Below, one piece after another: positions 22,511-32,739 of a stretch of DNA of 64,000 nucleotides (positions are counted from its first letter, which is position 1; every line of letters begins with the position of its first letter). The notes below the pieces were generated by a model, which had not been told where the DNA came from, made no database searches, and saw only the letters and a list, made by a program, of their open reading frames with translations. The position numbers were made by a program, and so were the translations under genes. Source of the DNA: Nectonema munidae (taxonomy: Eukaryota; Nematomorpha; Nectonematoida; Nectonematidae); contig JAUIRK010000896.1 in assembly GCA_030549495.1 (NCBI GenBank), positions 620,001 to 684,000 on the forward strand, in the 5' to 3' direction.

Positions 22511-23000
22511 AATGTGTTTTCTATAAATCCAATAATTTTCTATAACTAAGAGTTGCTGCTTGTTTATAAAACATGTATGATGATCGCATTATAGAATGTA
22601 ATGATCATTCGAATTCATTAAAATGTAAGATAAGAGAATAAAAGAAGGAATGAAGAATTTCGAACCAATCAAACATCGCTGCTCTGAAATTCCTATCGAA
22701 CATATTTTACAGATAGAGCTATATAATAATAATAATAATCCATTGCTTCAATATGCACACAATAAGTCAGCAATGTTTATCACAGTGTCTCCTCTTTATA
22801 GTATTTTTAAGCAAACATATGTTAATGATCCACTAGATTTTCTCATCTTCTGTCACAGTGATTCTATTTCTCTTTCTGTCTCCTCTGTTTTTCTCTTCGG
22901 CTTTCTCTGCTAAAACTCAATCATTCACTCAAGCTCTCTTATTTCATTCAAGCCCTCTTCTCTTGTTAAGCTCTCCTATCTCATTCAGTTCTCTTCTCTC
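22511..23000. other. intergenic DNA, pyrimidine-rich at right
   Basis: From about 22850 to 23000 the plus strand is CT-rich (TCTTCTCTC-like). An ATG-less frame reads through it but has no protein-like features. No gene is supported. Confidence 0.35.
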
Positions 23001-23200
23001 CAGTGACGTAGCTAGGCTGGGTCATGAGGGGCCGTGCCCACACTCATATGTACCTCATGGTGTCCCCATACATCTTATGCAATATCAGTTTTTGAAAATT
23101 TCTCAAATGAAAGGATCAAGAAAGTATAAATAATGTTGCGCAAGTTTTTTGTTTTTAAATTGTGCCCCTTCTATCAACTTTTTTTTTGGCTACACTACTG
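23001..23200. mobile_element. hAT MITE with 8-bp target duplication
   Basis: The termini CAGTGACGTAGCTAG and TGGCTACACTACTG are inverted repeats of the common hAT CAGTGGCGTAGC type. CTTCTCTC (22993-23000) and CTTCTGTC (23201-23208) form an 8-bp target duplication with one mismatch. Confidence 0.75.
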
Positions 23201-23779
23201 CTTCTGTCTAATTTGCATTTAGAGTTAAATTAAAATAGTTTTCAATCGTTACAATTTTTATCAATGAATATTGTTAGACTCGCGCTAAGAATTTTTTCAA
23301 CAAAGGTCATTTAATCTATCACTACGTTTGTTACATTTTGTAACATTTGAAAACTTTAATTTTTTCAAGTCAAGAAATTTTTTAATAGCTTTTTGGGAAT
23401 GAATATTTTGACTAGCTATTCAGTTTAAAATCAAGAATACTGATTTTCTTTAATAATCAAGAATACTGAAAATCTTTTAAAATCAAGAATACTGATATAA
23501 CTTTGAGACACAAATTTGCATTTGAGCAGAGATATTTTTTATAATGTTCGATTGTTAAATTTTGTAAGTAACACTGTACATAATCAAATACCTTTTTTAA
23601 AGAAAATTTGTTGATTATTATAGTAAAAATATATTATCGAAACAAAATGTTTCAGTTGTTAAAAATGTACTTGATCTATTTATGACAGCTGTCAGAATTT
23701 TATTTGTAGACAGAAATATTCAAAAAAACGCTATGATTTTCTTTTCTCGTATACTTTGATTTATGTTAGTTTGGTCCTC

Positions 23780-24112
23780 GGACATTTCGCCCCATTATTT
23801 TCATAAGACAGTTCGTCCCATGGACAATTCGCCCCATTATTTTCATAAGACAGTTCGTCCCATGGACAATTCGCCTCATTATTTTCATAAGATATTTTGT
23901 TTCATGGACAATTCGCCCCGTTATTTTCATAAGACATTTTGTCTCATGAACAATTCTAAAAAATTAAGAGATAAAATGATTAATTTGAAAAAATAAACAA
24001 GAATATAAATTTTTTAAATAATTTTACACATATAATAAGTAAAGATGGATGAAATAACTAGCCTATGAGATAATTTGTCCGGGGGCAAATTGTCTATGGG
24101 GCGAAATGTCTG
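23780..24112. mobile_element. non-autonomous element with 42-bp tandem units
   Basis: Four 42-bp units (23780-23947; GGACAATTCGCCCCATTATT and so on) start at a left end CGGACATTTCGCCCCAT; the right side (about 24070-24112) has the inverse, ATGGGGCGAAATGTCTG. Tandem units thus resemble copies of the end itself. Because 42 is divisible by three, a repetitive frame (SPHYFHKTVRPMDN) is read through it, not a real protein. Confidence 0.6.
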
Positions 24113-24604
24113 TCGAAATGTCTGTAAACTCTAATTCTTTATGCCTCCTATTTTGAAATTATTCTGAGAACAGACGGTTCCATTTTAAAATAGTGAAAAT
24201 TGCTTTATTAGTTTATTTTGTTTCCGTTCTCTCTTGTTAATTATGTAGCAAATTTTTCAATTTTGAGTAAAAGGTAAGGTGCAGCGGGTGTATTTTCATT
24301 GTTTTTGTAGATTTTTGTAGCTTGTATCAATTTAGCTTTTAAACTATTTCATTTTAAATACAAACTATAAACTAAATAATGCGCTCTTAATTTTTTGTTT
24401 GCACAATTATAACTTCATTTTATACCCTTGCCCTGAATCAATCACATTTTTCATATAAACATCGCAGGGTGTCTAGTAGACTATTTGCGTTTAGACTACA
24501 TTCACTCATATAAAACTAGCCAACCCAGTTATTTGTTTTCTCTATGAATTCCTTTCATCAATTCCTGTAATGTTCCTGGTAAACTACTTCATTTTTCAAA
24601 TGAA
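24113..24604. other. AT-rich intergenic DNA
   Basis: No terminal repeats, RNA gene or protein-like frame was found. Confidence 0.4.
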
Positions 24605-25036
24605 AAGCCTATTCCACCCCCTAACAATTTTGGATTTTTTAGCCCATTTACGACCAATGTTCCTATTTTGGAACATAAGTAATTTCATTTTCGTCTGCTT
24701 TTTTCAATGACTTTGAATATAAATCGTCTGCGTTTTTTTAGATATCGTCTGCTTTGCTTGGTCTTAAATGGGTTAAACTAGTGTATATTTGATATACAAA
24801 TTTAATTAAAATATTTTTGCTGGAAGTATAGTATTTAAATTCACCAATTTTGTAAAAAAAATATAAAGTAGTCTTATAAATTTAGGACTTTAGGTATGCA
24901 CTGAATACACTCTATTTTAAAAGATTGCTTGAATATTTGGTCTCCCGTGGTATTTCCAGACCACTAATTTTGAAAATTGCAACAAAAAATTTTTTGCCCC
25001 CTTCAATAATTTAGAGGATGTGCGCCCCTGTAAGAG
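24605..25036 (+). mobile_element. repeat family arm, left copy, ends CAGGGGCGCACAT on the minus strand
   Basis: From GAAAAGCCTATTC to GATGTGCGCCCCTG it aligns with the reverse complement of 25358-25650, after removing the TTAA MITE at 24639-24776. Shared landmarks: AAACTAGTGTATAT, GGAAGTATAGT, AAGTAGTCTTATAAATTTA, GATTGCTTGAATATTTGGTC. The CAGGGGCG tip suggests hAT ancestry. Confidence 0.7.
24639..24776 (+). mobile_element. TTAA MITE, GTTCC-core subfamily
   Basis: It starts TTAG (mutated TTAA) CCCATTTACGACCAA, with core ATGTTCC/GGAACAT at 24657-24676. TCGTCTGC occurs at about 24691, 24724 and 24745, and it ends TTAAATGGGTTAA. The inverted copy at 25358-25650 has an uninterrupted TTTTTTTAAACTAG, the empty site, proving insertion at TTAA. 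Confidence 0.9.
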
Positions 25037-25108
25037 GGGTGGGGGGGGGGGGGGAGGGGGTGGTGGCCGCTTTTAAAAATAATATCAAAACTAGGTGCTT
25101 ATATCTCT

Positions 25109-25243
25109 TTAATCAGTTAAAGACCTGAGTCGACAATTGTCGACTTTACAAATATATGAATCGTCTATGTTTATAAATGCTTTTTAATACAAATTTTCTG
25201 CTTTACATTAGATATCGTTTGAATTTGGTCGTTAACCGGTTAA
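25109..25243 (+). mobile_element. TTAA MITE, GTCGAC-core subfamily
   Basis: Flanked by TTAA (25109-25112, 25240-25243). Left end TTAATCAGTTAAAGACC, right end GGTCGTTAACCGGTTAA. The perfect 16-nt palindrome GTCGACAATTGTCGAC sits at 25129-25144, where other copies have GTTCC cores. TCGTCTATG, TCTGCTT and ATATCGTTTGA correspond to the three TCGTCTG motifs. Confidence 0.8.
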
Positions 25244-25357
25244 ATAAGCAAATAGATTATGACAAAAAACAAATTATTTTTTTTGAGAATTAGTATTTAA
25301 ATTTTCAAAATTAGGTTTATAATTGCTTAGTGCTATTCATAAGCAACTATATAAATC

Positions 25358-25650
25358 AAGGGCGCACATATTCAAAATTATTGGGGGGGGGGGGGATTTT
25401 TTTTGTAATTTTCAAAATTACTGGTTAGGAAATACGACGGAAGACCAAATATTCAAGCAATCCTTTAAAATAGAGTGTATACAGCACATACGTAAATTTA
25501 TAAGACTACTTTTTTTTTTTTTACAAAATTGATGAAATTTAAAAACTATACTTCCAACGAAAATATTTTAAATTTACATAACGCATATACACTAGTTTAA
25601 AAAAATCCAAAATTATTGGGGGGCGAATAGGCTTTTCGCCCCTCCCCCCT
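25358..25650 (-). mobile_element. repeat family arm, right copy (inverted)
   Basis: It begins CAAGGGCGCACATATTC with a poly-G run and ends GGGGGGCGAATAGGCTTTTC. It is the inverse of 24605-25036 and lacks the MITE. Together the arms could form a large foldback. Confidence 0.7.
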
Positions 25651-26585
25651 CGCTCAGTCTGTAAAAGTAGACCTATATTTTTATCATCTTTATATGCGAG
25701 AATGCTGATTCATATGAGTAAATTGAAAAATGATGTTAAAAATAAGGCACATTTTTCAAGAAGTGGATATTTTTCAGACAAAAGAAAACAAAACTTACGT
25801 TAACAACTCTGCTTTAATTTTTAAATCGTTTTTAATTTTTAATACTTCAAGCAGCTCAAAAGAATATTCTTTAATTTGTAGTATTTTAGCTAAATTTTTA
25901 GGAAGTGCAAAACCATTTGCTTTAAAAGGAAAAATCATTCATTTTTCAAGAAAGAACCCAAATCTACAAAACTACTTATTCTATCAAAATAAACCTAAAA
26001 CAAATCATTTAAATATTTAAGATTCAAAAATTCTAATTAAATTAAAGGACTCAACTATATTGAACTAATAAAAGAGAGAGACATTTTATAAAAGTGGTTA
26101 TTTACAAATAAAAATTTTCAATATGTTCGAGCAAAAGAAAAAAATTGGAAATATTCACTTACAAAACAAGATAAAAGAAAGGAATTATTGATCAAATAAT
26201 ACTGATACGTAAAGTATATAAACTCACTGATAAAATAAACTGAAAAACATCCCTTTTCATTTATTCACTACAGAATAACAAATAGAAAAGATGTTTTGAT
26301 AAATCAAATCATCTGTACATACCAGTCAAACATATTCTTGCGTTTCTTATTTGTATAGGTTTTGCGTACAAAATCTTAAATACCGAAAGGCTATATCAAA
26401 ATAGTAAAAGCCCTATTAAGAAGGATTTTACATTTCTCAAATTATTCTATTGCAATATAACTCTTAAGATTAGATGCACATAATACTTTTATAGAGTAAT
26501 TTTTTGATTAAGGGACATCAGAGTTTAAAATTGGATGTACGAAAAGATACAAAAAATTAATAATTATTAATATAGAAAACATTAA
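25651..26585. other. AT-rich DNA downstream of the CDC20-like gene
   Basis: No coding frame with recognisable content. The frame at 25730-26020 is Lys/Phe/Ile-rich without motifs. Confidence 0.4.
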
Positions 26586-26591
26586 TTTATT
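26586..26591 (-). terminator. polyadenylation signal of the CDC20-like gene
   Basis: AATAAA on the minus strand starts 9 nt after the TAG stop at 26601, implying a very short 3' UTR. Confidence 0.6.
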
Positions 26592-26600
26592 AGTGTAAAA

Positions 26601-28157
26601 CTATCGCACGAGATGTTTATTAATTGTTATAGTTTCTTCTTTTTCTACATTCTCCCACACTTTCCATAAACGCAACGTTTCGTCAGAACTACAGGACATG
26701 ACCATGGTGTGACAAGGAGAGCGTGTTAAAGAGAGGATCCGCTCGGAGTGATCGGATAAGTGAGTTACAGGAGACATGTCAGAATAGTTCCATAGACACA
26801 AATGATTTTGTACAGAATCTGGATCATCGACTTCCTTATCCAGACTGCCGTGTGCAGAGATGAACTCTTTAGTGAAAGTGGACCAGAGCAGAGCATTCAC
26901 AGAAGTAGAAGTTTTGATCTTGGCAGTCATCTTGCCCGTGAAGGCATTCCACACCAGGATGCTTCGACAGGAGTTTCCACCACCACTAACCAACACGCCT
27001 CTGGACCAAGGACACCAACTCAGAGCCTTAACAGCGGCCTTATGTCCTTGCAAGGAAAGCATGGCTTTGGAGTTTTCACCCACCACATTCTTATCCCATA
27101 CACTGATACTATTGTCATCTGAACCACACGCGAGATGCTTCATTTCACTGCACCACATAACGCTACACACTTCTGAGTTATGAAGACGGAGCGTGCTAAC
27201 AAGGGCATTTTTTTTACGTATATCAAATAAAAGAATGTTGCCGTTTTGACATCCAGCTGTCAGTAAGGAGGAACCAGACCAAGCGAGGCAAGAAACACGG
27301 TAAAACTCGTCGATTTGTTTATTCATAGTTCTCAACTTTTTATTTTTAATGGCATCCCAAATTCCAACTTCTGCATTGGAAGTACCAATTCCAATCACAG
27401 TTCCATTAGAGGGAATCCAGGATAGAGAACTGACATAGACGCCGGCATCTTCAATTTCGTTTAATAGGTGGATATCACTCAAGTTGTTGTTTTTTTGGTA
27501 GTCACAAATATACACAGATTTATCCAAAGCAACAGCTATAAGATTTTTACAGCTCCAGTCTAAAACGTTGAGATAATAATTATCAAGAATATCCGGAGCA
27601 TCCAATATGCGGAAGGGCTTTTGGGGAATGAAGCGATAATTTTTCTTTGTTTTGACGAAGCTTGAAAAAAAATTTGATTTGTCTTTCAACACATAAGAAT
27701 AAGAATTATTTTCACTGTTTTGTGTGTAATAACTATTTTCTTTTTCGCCGTACAAGGATGCTGTGAGCAAATCATTCATCCATTGTTTTGAACTGGATAG
27801 GTTGCAATCAATAATTCCTTTATTTTCTGAACCATTTAAGTTGGAGGATTTGTTGTGAGAGGAGGCTTTTCTGAAACTACTAGAAGTAGGAACAAAACGA
27901 TCACAGGAAATATCGGGAGCAGTGTTACTCCTGAAAAGAGGCTTGATTCGTATTTTATTATTTTTATCAAAACAACTCTTGTTTTTTGAAGCATTTAAAT
28001 CTTGCAAAATGTATGAGTTACTGTTGTTGAAAGATTTAGTCGAAAGATTATGCATTGAAAAACTTAAATTATGCATGGAGCTATTTATCGAATTATTTAC
28101 AACACTTTTACCCAAACAATCTTTGAATGCATAACGAGTATTCTGAAAATTTGTCAT
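26601..28157 (-). CDS. CDC20/fizzy-family activator of the anaphase-promoting complex
   Basis: The 518-residue single-exon frame has family signatures in order: a C-box DRFVP (86-90), a KEN box (139-141), the entry motif KPFRILDAPDILDNYYLNVL (180-199; CDC20 typically PYKVLDAPxLxDDFYLNLVDW), then WD40 repeats to about residue 505. LSWCPWSRGVLVSGGG and ILSLTRSPCHTMVMSCSSDE follow CDC20 repeats. The C-terminus ends in Arg (HLVR), like the IR tail that docks on APC3. Known role: the WD propeller binds D-box/KEN substrates such as cyclin B and securin, and the C-box activates APC/C in mitosis; CDC20 is held by the spindle checkpoint. I favour CDC20 over FZR1 because of length and the KEN box, but a germline paralogue (cortex type) is possible. 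It lies 119 bp downstream of GPKOW on the same strand. Confidence 0.93.
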   Translation of the reverse strand: MTNFQNTRYAFKDCLGKSVVNNSINSSMHNLSFSMHNLSTKSFNNSNSYILQDLNASKNKSCFDKNNKIRIKPLFRSNTAPDISCDRFVPTSSSFRKASSHNKSSNLNGSENKGIIDCNLSSSKQWMNDLLTASLYGEKENSYYTQNSENNSYSYVLKDKSNFFSSFVKTKKNYRFIPQKPFRILDAPDILDNYYLNVLDWSCKNLIAVALDKSVYICDYQKNNNLSDIHLLNEIEDAGVYVSSLSWIPSNGTVIGIGTSNAEVGIWDAIKNKKLRTMNKQIDEFYRVSCLAWSGSSLLTAGCQNGNILLFDIRKKNALVSTLRLHNSEVCSVMWCSEMKHLACGSDDNSISVWDKNVVGENSKAMLSLQGHKAAVKALSWCPWSRGVLVSGGGNSCRSILVWNAFTGKMTAKIKTSTSVNALLWSTFTKEFISAHGSLDKEVDDPDSVQNHLCLWNYSDMSPVTHLSDHSERILSLTRSPCHTMVMSCSSDETLRLWKVWENVEKEETITINKHLVR

Positions 28158-28164
28158 TAAATAA

Positions 28165-28190
28165 CTGGCAAAAGAATAGGAAAATGAGGG
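28165..28190 (-). promoter_or_regulatory. strong trans-splice-type acceptor before the CDC20-like gene
   Basis: The minus strand reads CCCTCATTTTCCTATTCTTT then TGCCAG, ending at 28165, just 7 nt before the ATG at 28157. It is a long pyrimidine tract plus CAG, within a 119-nt gap to the upstream stop codon. In so short a gap an independent promoter and 5' intron are unlikely; spliced-leader addition is the simplest reading. Confidence 0.6.
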
Positions 28191-28275
28191 AGCAGTTTTA
28201 ATTAATCATTACTTAAAAATTTAAAAGACAGGATTAAAATGTAATAGTAAAAATCATAAAAACCAAAAATAAAAA

Positions 28276-28281
28276 TTTATT
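28276..28281 (-). terminator. GPKOW: polyadenylation signal overlapping the GPKOW stop codon
   Basis: GAATAAAT on the minus strand contains both the TAA stop (28277-28279) and an AATAAA hexamer. It could direct cleavage within the intergenic gap, upstream of the CDC20 acceptor. Confidence 0.5.
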
Positions 28282-29416
28282 CAATATATTCACAAACACT
28301 ATCAAAAGATAAATTTAATATTTTATCTCTTCTATCTATCAATTCGGCGCAAAGGATTTCTTTCTTTTTTTCTTTCTTCACTATTCTGGCAAGCTTTCCC
28401 TTGTATTTGCCTTTAATAATCATAACGTTGGAATTAGATGATGAACGAGGTATAACACTTTCTAAACTGTTTTGAGACAAAATGTTAATGTTTTCATTGG
28501 AAGGAAGTTGACATTCAAAAGAACCATTAGAGTTACATTTTAAAACTTTTACTTTACTTAAATATAATTTATTATATTCTTTCTTAATTATTCTTACTTT
28601 CAAGTTTGGAATCACCCAACTATTAGTTAAACTTTGATCTTCATTATTATGACTATAAATAGACGATTCATGATATTCGTGAGAACTTTTGTATTTTTCA
28701 AACTTTTTATTGTTTATAACCATAGAATTCTTATCAAATTCTTTTTTCTCAACAGGTTTAAGGTAAAAGGTTGGTAAGGATAAAATGCTATTTTTTGAAA
28801 GTGCAAGGGATAAAAAGACTCTATTATTATCTTCGTCCAAACCTTTAATAACTGCATATGAACTTTTATAGGAACCTTTAATAACTTTAACATAACTATT
28901 GACTTTAAATACTTCAATGGATTCTTTATTAATACAAGGATGAAATGAATCAAGTTTTAAAGCCTTATCTGCACCTAAACCTAAACCTTTAGGCCTTAAT
29001 TTAGGCTCTATTATTTCAGAACAAGGAACATTTTCACTCCAACCCATGCCTTTAAGCATAGCAATTCCAAATTTATCCAAAGGCATAACATCGTAGTTAG
29101 AATCAATATTACTAGTAGGTTTTTCATTTAAAATATAATTTTCAGTGTCCAAGTAATTTTTTGTTTCTTTGATAATTTGATTCGCTGCAATTAAATCTAA
29201 AAGAGATGTATTCTTGAAAGAATTTTTTTCAGAAACTTTCAATTTTTGTTCTTTAGAAGGAAGAGGAATTATGGACTGACTGTATTTAATATTTTTACAT
29301 AGATTACTTTCGCTAAAGATTTTATTCGAAAGTTGTTTTGAATTTAAATTTTTAGAAAAATCATCTTTTTTAGGAATATTAAAAGATATCTTACTAGTTA
29401 TATCTTTATTAAACAT
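28277..29416 (-). CDS. GPKOW: GPKOW/Spp2-like spliceosomal protein (G-patch and KOW domains)
   Basis: The frame has 379 codons. The G-patch lies at about 111-152 (MPLDKFGIAMLKGMGW ... KLRPKGLGLGA); the initial P-x-x-x-FG-x-AML-x-GMGW is the GPKOW/Spp2 form, which binds and stimulates the helicase DHX16/Prp2 during spliceosome activation. KOW motifs lie at about 173-195 (VNSYVKVIKGSYKSSYAVI) and 330-353 (NVMIIKGKYKGKLARIV), matching the G-patch-KOW-KOW order of the family. The N-terminus is low-complexity and lysine-rich. It is nuclear by family. No intron is present; an AG site lies 15 nt upstream of the ATG. The CDC20-like gene starts 119 bp downstream on the same strand, and the AATAAA overlaps the stop, suggesting a two-gene operon. 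Confidence 0.92.
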   Translation of the reverse strand: MFNKDITSKISFNIPKKDDFSKNLNSKQLSNKIFSESNLCKNIKYSQSIIPLPSKEQKLKVSEKNSFKNTSLLDLIAANQIIKETKNYLDTENYILNEKPTSNIDSNYDVMPLDKFGIAMLKGMGWSENVPCSEIIEPKLRPKGLGLGADKALKLDSFHPCINKESIEVFKVNSYVKVIKGSYKSSYAVIKGLDEDNNRVFLSLALSKNSILSLPTFYLKPVEKKEFDKNSMVINNKKFEKYKSSHEYHESSIYSHNNEDQSLTNSWVIPNLKVRIIKKEYNKLYLSKVKVLKCNSNGSFECQLPSNENINILSQNSLESVIPRSSSNSNVMIIKGKYKGKLARIVKKEKKKEILCAELIDRRDKILNLSFDSVCEYIE

Positions 29417-29431
29417 TAATGTATCAACAGC

Positions 29432-29455
29432 CTTTGAAGAAATAAATTAAAAAAA
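29432..29455 (-). promoter_or_regulatory. GPKOW: 3' splice or trans-splice acceptor before GPKOW
   Basis: TTTTTTTAATTTATTTCTTC followed by AAAG ends at 29432, 15 nt before the ATG at 29416. T-rich tract plus AG; moderate strength. Confidence 0.45.
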
Positions 29456-29991
29456 TAGAATGGACTAAAATGTTAAAAATTTGGATTCAAAAGAAGTTAA
29501 TAAACCTAAAAATAATAAAAAGGACATTCTGGTTATTAATAAAAAAATTGCTAAAAAACTAATGTGAGCTTTTATAAGACTCAGAATAATATAACTTAAA
29601 GCGTCTCAAATAAGTTCTAATAGTACATCTCTAGTACTGCCTTCTTTCAGAGTTGTTATATTCAACTATTTAGATTCTGTTAATGCAAAAATCATGATTT
29701 GTGTAAAATTTATAAACCTTTAAAGGATTTTCATCTCAGCAGCTTAAGGTCTTTTGAATATCCTTGCGTTTTAAGATTTATTATATTTAGTTTTTTTGTC
29801 GAATTAATGAACAGCATTAACTAATATTTTTTTTTCTGTAATTTAGTATCGTTTATTTTGCCAAATAAATTTCTTCTTCTTCTTATAGCTTTGGACAGCA
29901 GCTTTTCTAGGATAAAATATTAAAAATCACCACTGCCTTGTGGGTATAAATTGTTGAAGAGCAAAAGGTGAATGTTAAACGTGAAAACATA
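29456..29991. other. upstream region of the GPKOW-CDC20 pair with a LINE 3' tail
   Basis: It should contain the promoter for the gene pair; no TATA box or initiator can be assigned in this AT-rich DNA. At 29863-29885 CAAATAAATTTCTTCTTCTTC is a plus-strand AATAAA-(TTC)n LINE-type tail. Confidence 0.35.
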
Positions 29992-31650
29992 ATAATTGGC
30001 GTCAGGAAAAGAATCGGGCCATAAATACTATCACTAATTTAAATGTCATAATTTCAACAAAGAAAAGGTGGCGTACATGCCAAAGTACTTTATGGACATT
30101 CTCATCTGCCTACGTCAAAAATAATGGTAACGAAATGATTGAGCAAAGAAACAATAAAGGTCCATATTAATAAAAAAAAAGCACCCATTACAAATAAAAT
30201 AGAGGAAAGATTAAGGTTTGCTTTAATGAATATTCGTTCTTTAACTGGAAAAGGAAATAAATTAATAGATGAAATAAAAAGAAGAAACATAATGCGCGTT
30301 GAAGAAAGAAAGTGGGGAAGAAACTCTGCCAGAAAGATAGATGAAGGTTTCGAAATCATCCACAGTTGAAATAAATAGAAGAAAAATGGAGTTGATTCTA
30401 ACACAGGAGTAGAAAAATAAAAGAGCCAGAAAGAGGAAAACTAGTGATATGGGGGATTTGAATGGATATGTTTGCAATAAAGCTGGTTGATATAATGGTG
30501 TACATCGAGGGCATGGTTATAGAAGAAGAAATAAGGAATTAGTTAGGATGTTAGGCATGGCTCAAAGACAAGTTGTCATGATTTGTAATTCCAGATACAG
30601 GAAAAAGGATGGCCATTTCATCAAATATAGCACCGGGGAAAAAGGGACAAATTAATTTTATTTTGATGAGACAAAAGGACAGAGATTTGAAAAACTATAA
30701 ACTTATAACTTGCAGAGATTTTGTCAAGCAACATATAATTTTTATTCATGATATGTGGATGAGGAAAAAAAACGTAAGGTCAAAAAATAAGAAAACTTAA
30801 AATATGGAAATTGGAGGAGATAGAAATAAAACTAGTAGTTCAAAAAGCGGTTGAAACTATCGGTTTAGTGTGGAAGAGTAAGATGACAGCGAAATTATGT
30901 GATAAAACTAGAAGAAAGTTTTTAAAGAAAGAGCGAAAAATTATTAAGAAGAACAAAAATCGAAAGGATAAAACACAAACAAATTTGGTGGGAGAAAGAA
31001 AAGATTGATAAATATTTAAAAAAGTTGTCTTTTAAAAAAGGGCAAAAAACTATATTATGAAAAAAGGATATTTATGATTGGAAAAAAATAAAGAGAAAAT
31101 GAAGAGATCGGAAATGTATATATTATTAAGGATAAAAAATGAGAATTTTTTTTGTTAGAAAGGCTATAGGAGATAAATCGGGTGAATATTTTGAGGAATT
31201 ACTCAATGTAGAGAACCTAAGAGAAGAAATTGTAGAGACACAAAGAGTTTGAGGTCTAAAAAAAGGGACAAGTTCTAAATGAATAAAAGAAGCCTTGCGT
31301 AAAATGAATAACAGAACTGCAGGATAGAACGAAATAAGTATTGGAATTCTCAAAGTTGTGGGTAAGGCAAATTAGGAACAAAAAACAAATTTATTAAGAG
31401 CAATTTAGAGAGATGAAAAAATTCCACTAGACTGAAAAAAAAGTTTATTTTACCAGTTTTTAAAAAGAAAGGTAATAGCAAAGTATGCGCAAATAAGAGA
31501 TGCATCAAACTATTATAACACGGCTTGAAATTTTTAGAAATAATACTGAATAAAGGTAGAAGAGCTGTGACCAGGGTTGAACCAAAACAGTTTGGCTTTA
31601 TGCCAGGTAAAAGTACAGTAAATATTATTATTATTCAAATGATAGAAAAA
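29992..31650 (+). pseudogene. old RTE-type LINE copy, 3' truncated
   Basis: The leader GCGTCAGGAAAAGAATCGGG CCATAAA matches the 5' leader motif of 15607-19017. Endonuclease traces follow (FALMNIRSLTGKGNKLIDEI; EERKWG), then long broken stretches, then reverse transcriptase remnants such as PKQFGFMPGKSTVN near 31580-31620. There are many stops and frame changes, and the 3' half of the RT is absent. Clearly older than the copy at 15.6-19.0 kb. Confidence 0.7.
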
Positions 31651-32739
31651 AGATAAATGGTAGATGGGTGGTAGGAAAATATAAGTTTAATATTTAGTGG
31701 GTTACTTTAAAGGTGAGAAGTCTTTTAGCATTAATGTTATCAAAAATTATGGTTCTCCCGCTTTCATTTATAATTGCATATCAAAAAAGGTATATTTACT
31801 AACCATTGTGTTAAACTTAATTCTTCACTTTTGAGGGATGTTTCTGTAAAAAATCTTTGACTTTTGTAAGTAGTTTTCAAATCTACAAATTACTTTGCCT
31901 TTACACACACAAAATGGTGTATTTAAAATGATATCGCAATACACAGCCTCTATACCATTTAGCAGAATACCAATCAGCCTGTGCTAAAGCGTGGTAGGTT
32001 TTAAGCCCATTTTATCCATGTTATTATATTGAAACACGAACCTTAATGGGAACTGTGCACGCAGTTTCAGAATAAATTTTCTGTATTCTAAGTTCCAACG
32101 ATAGAAAATTATAATGTTGAAACTATTGATAATGAAATTATTTTGAAAGTTTTTGCAAATATAAAAGCAAAAGTCTTATTATAAAAAATTTGTGTATGAT
32201 ATATAGTATGTCTTTAGGTGCCTTTCTTTGTATTAAAAAAATATAAATTCCATATTGTCTATCGAACTTTTCGTATATCATGTCAAAGCATTTTATGCGT
32301 TTTTTTATTTATTGGTTAAAGACAAGCATACTGCACAAAATATAAACAAACATAACTTTTACACTTGTCGAGTAGGGACCCAATAGGTAATTTGGGCCAT
32401 CAATTCTTACCTATGCGCTATGCCTCTGGCTTAGAGGTCTAATCACAATTCAATTTATGATTTTAACAATATGATGTCTCATATATTAATAAATTGGAAT
32501 ATAAAATTTGATGAAATTGAATTACATAATTATATACTTAAATAATTAAATAAACCTAGAACAAACTTATTTGATTCATTTTTAAACTTTATTATTTATA
32601 ATCTTCAGAAGTATAGTATACCTTCTTAGTTTAACAAAAAGAGGTCTCTTTAATTTTTACATCTTGAAATTTGAATACATAAAACTCAGTTATATAAAAT
32701 ATAATTGATAATTTAGAAAAGTTAGTAGGTTAACTTTTG
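31651..32739. other. AT-rich DNA without recognised features
   Basis: Nothing beyond short random frames; it may include the 3' UTR of the minus-strand LINE to the right. Confidence 0.35.

Noticed and set aside
23763-23996. Frame encoding a 14-residue repeat (SPHYFHKTVRPMDN)
   Set aside because: The 42-bp tandem unit is divisible by three, so an open frame arises automatically; units are parts of a non-coding element.
26802-27183. Plus-strand frames of ~106 residues opposite the CDC20-like gene
   Set aside because: They are antisense to conserved WD40 coding sequence and have no motif of their own.
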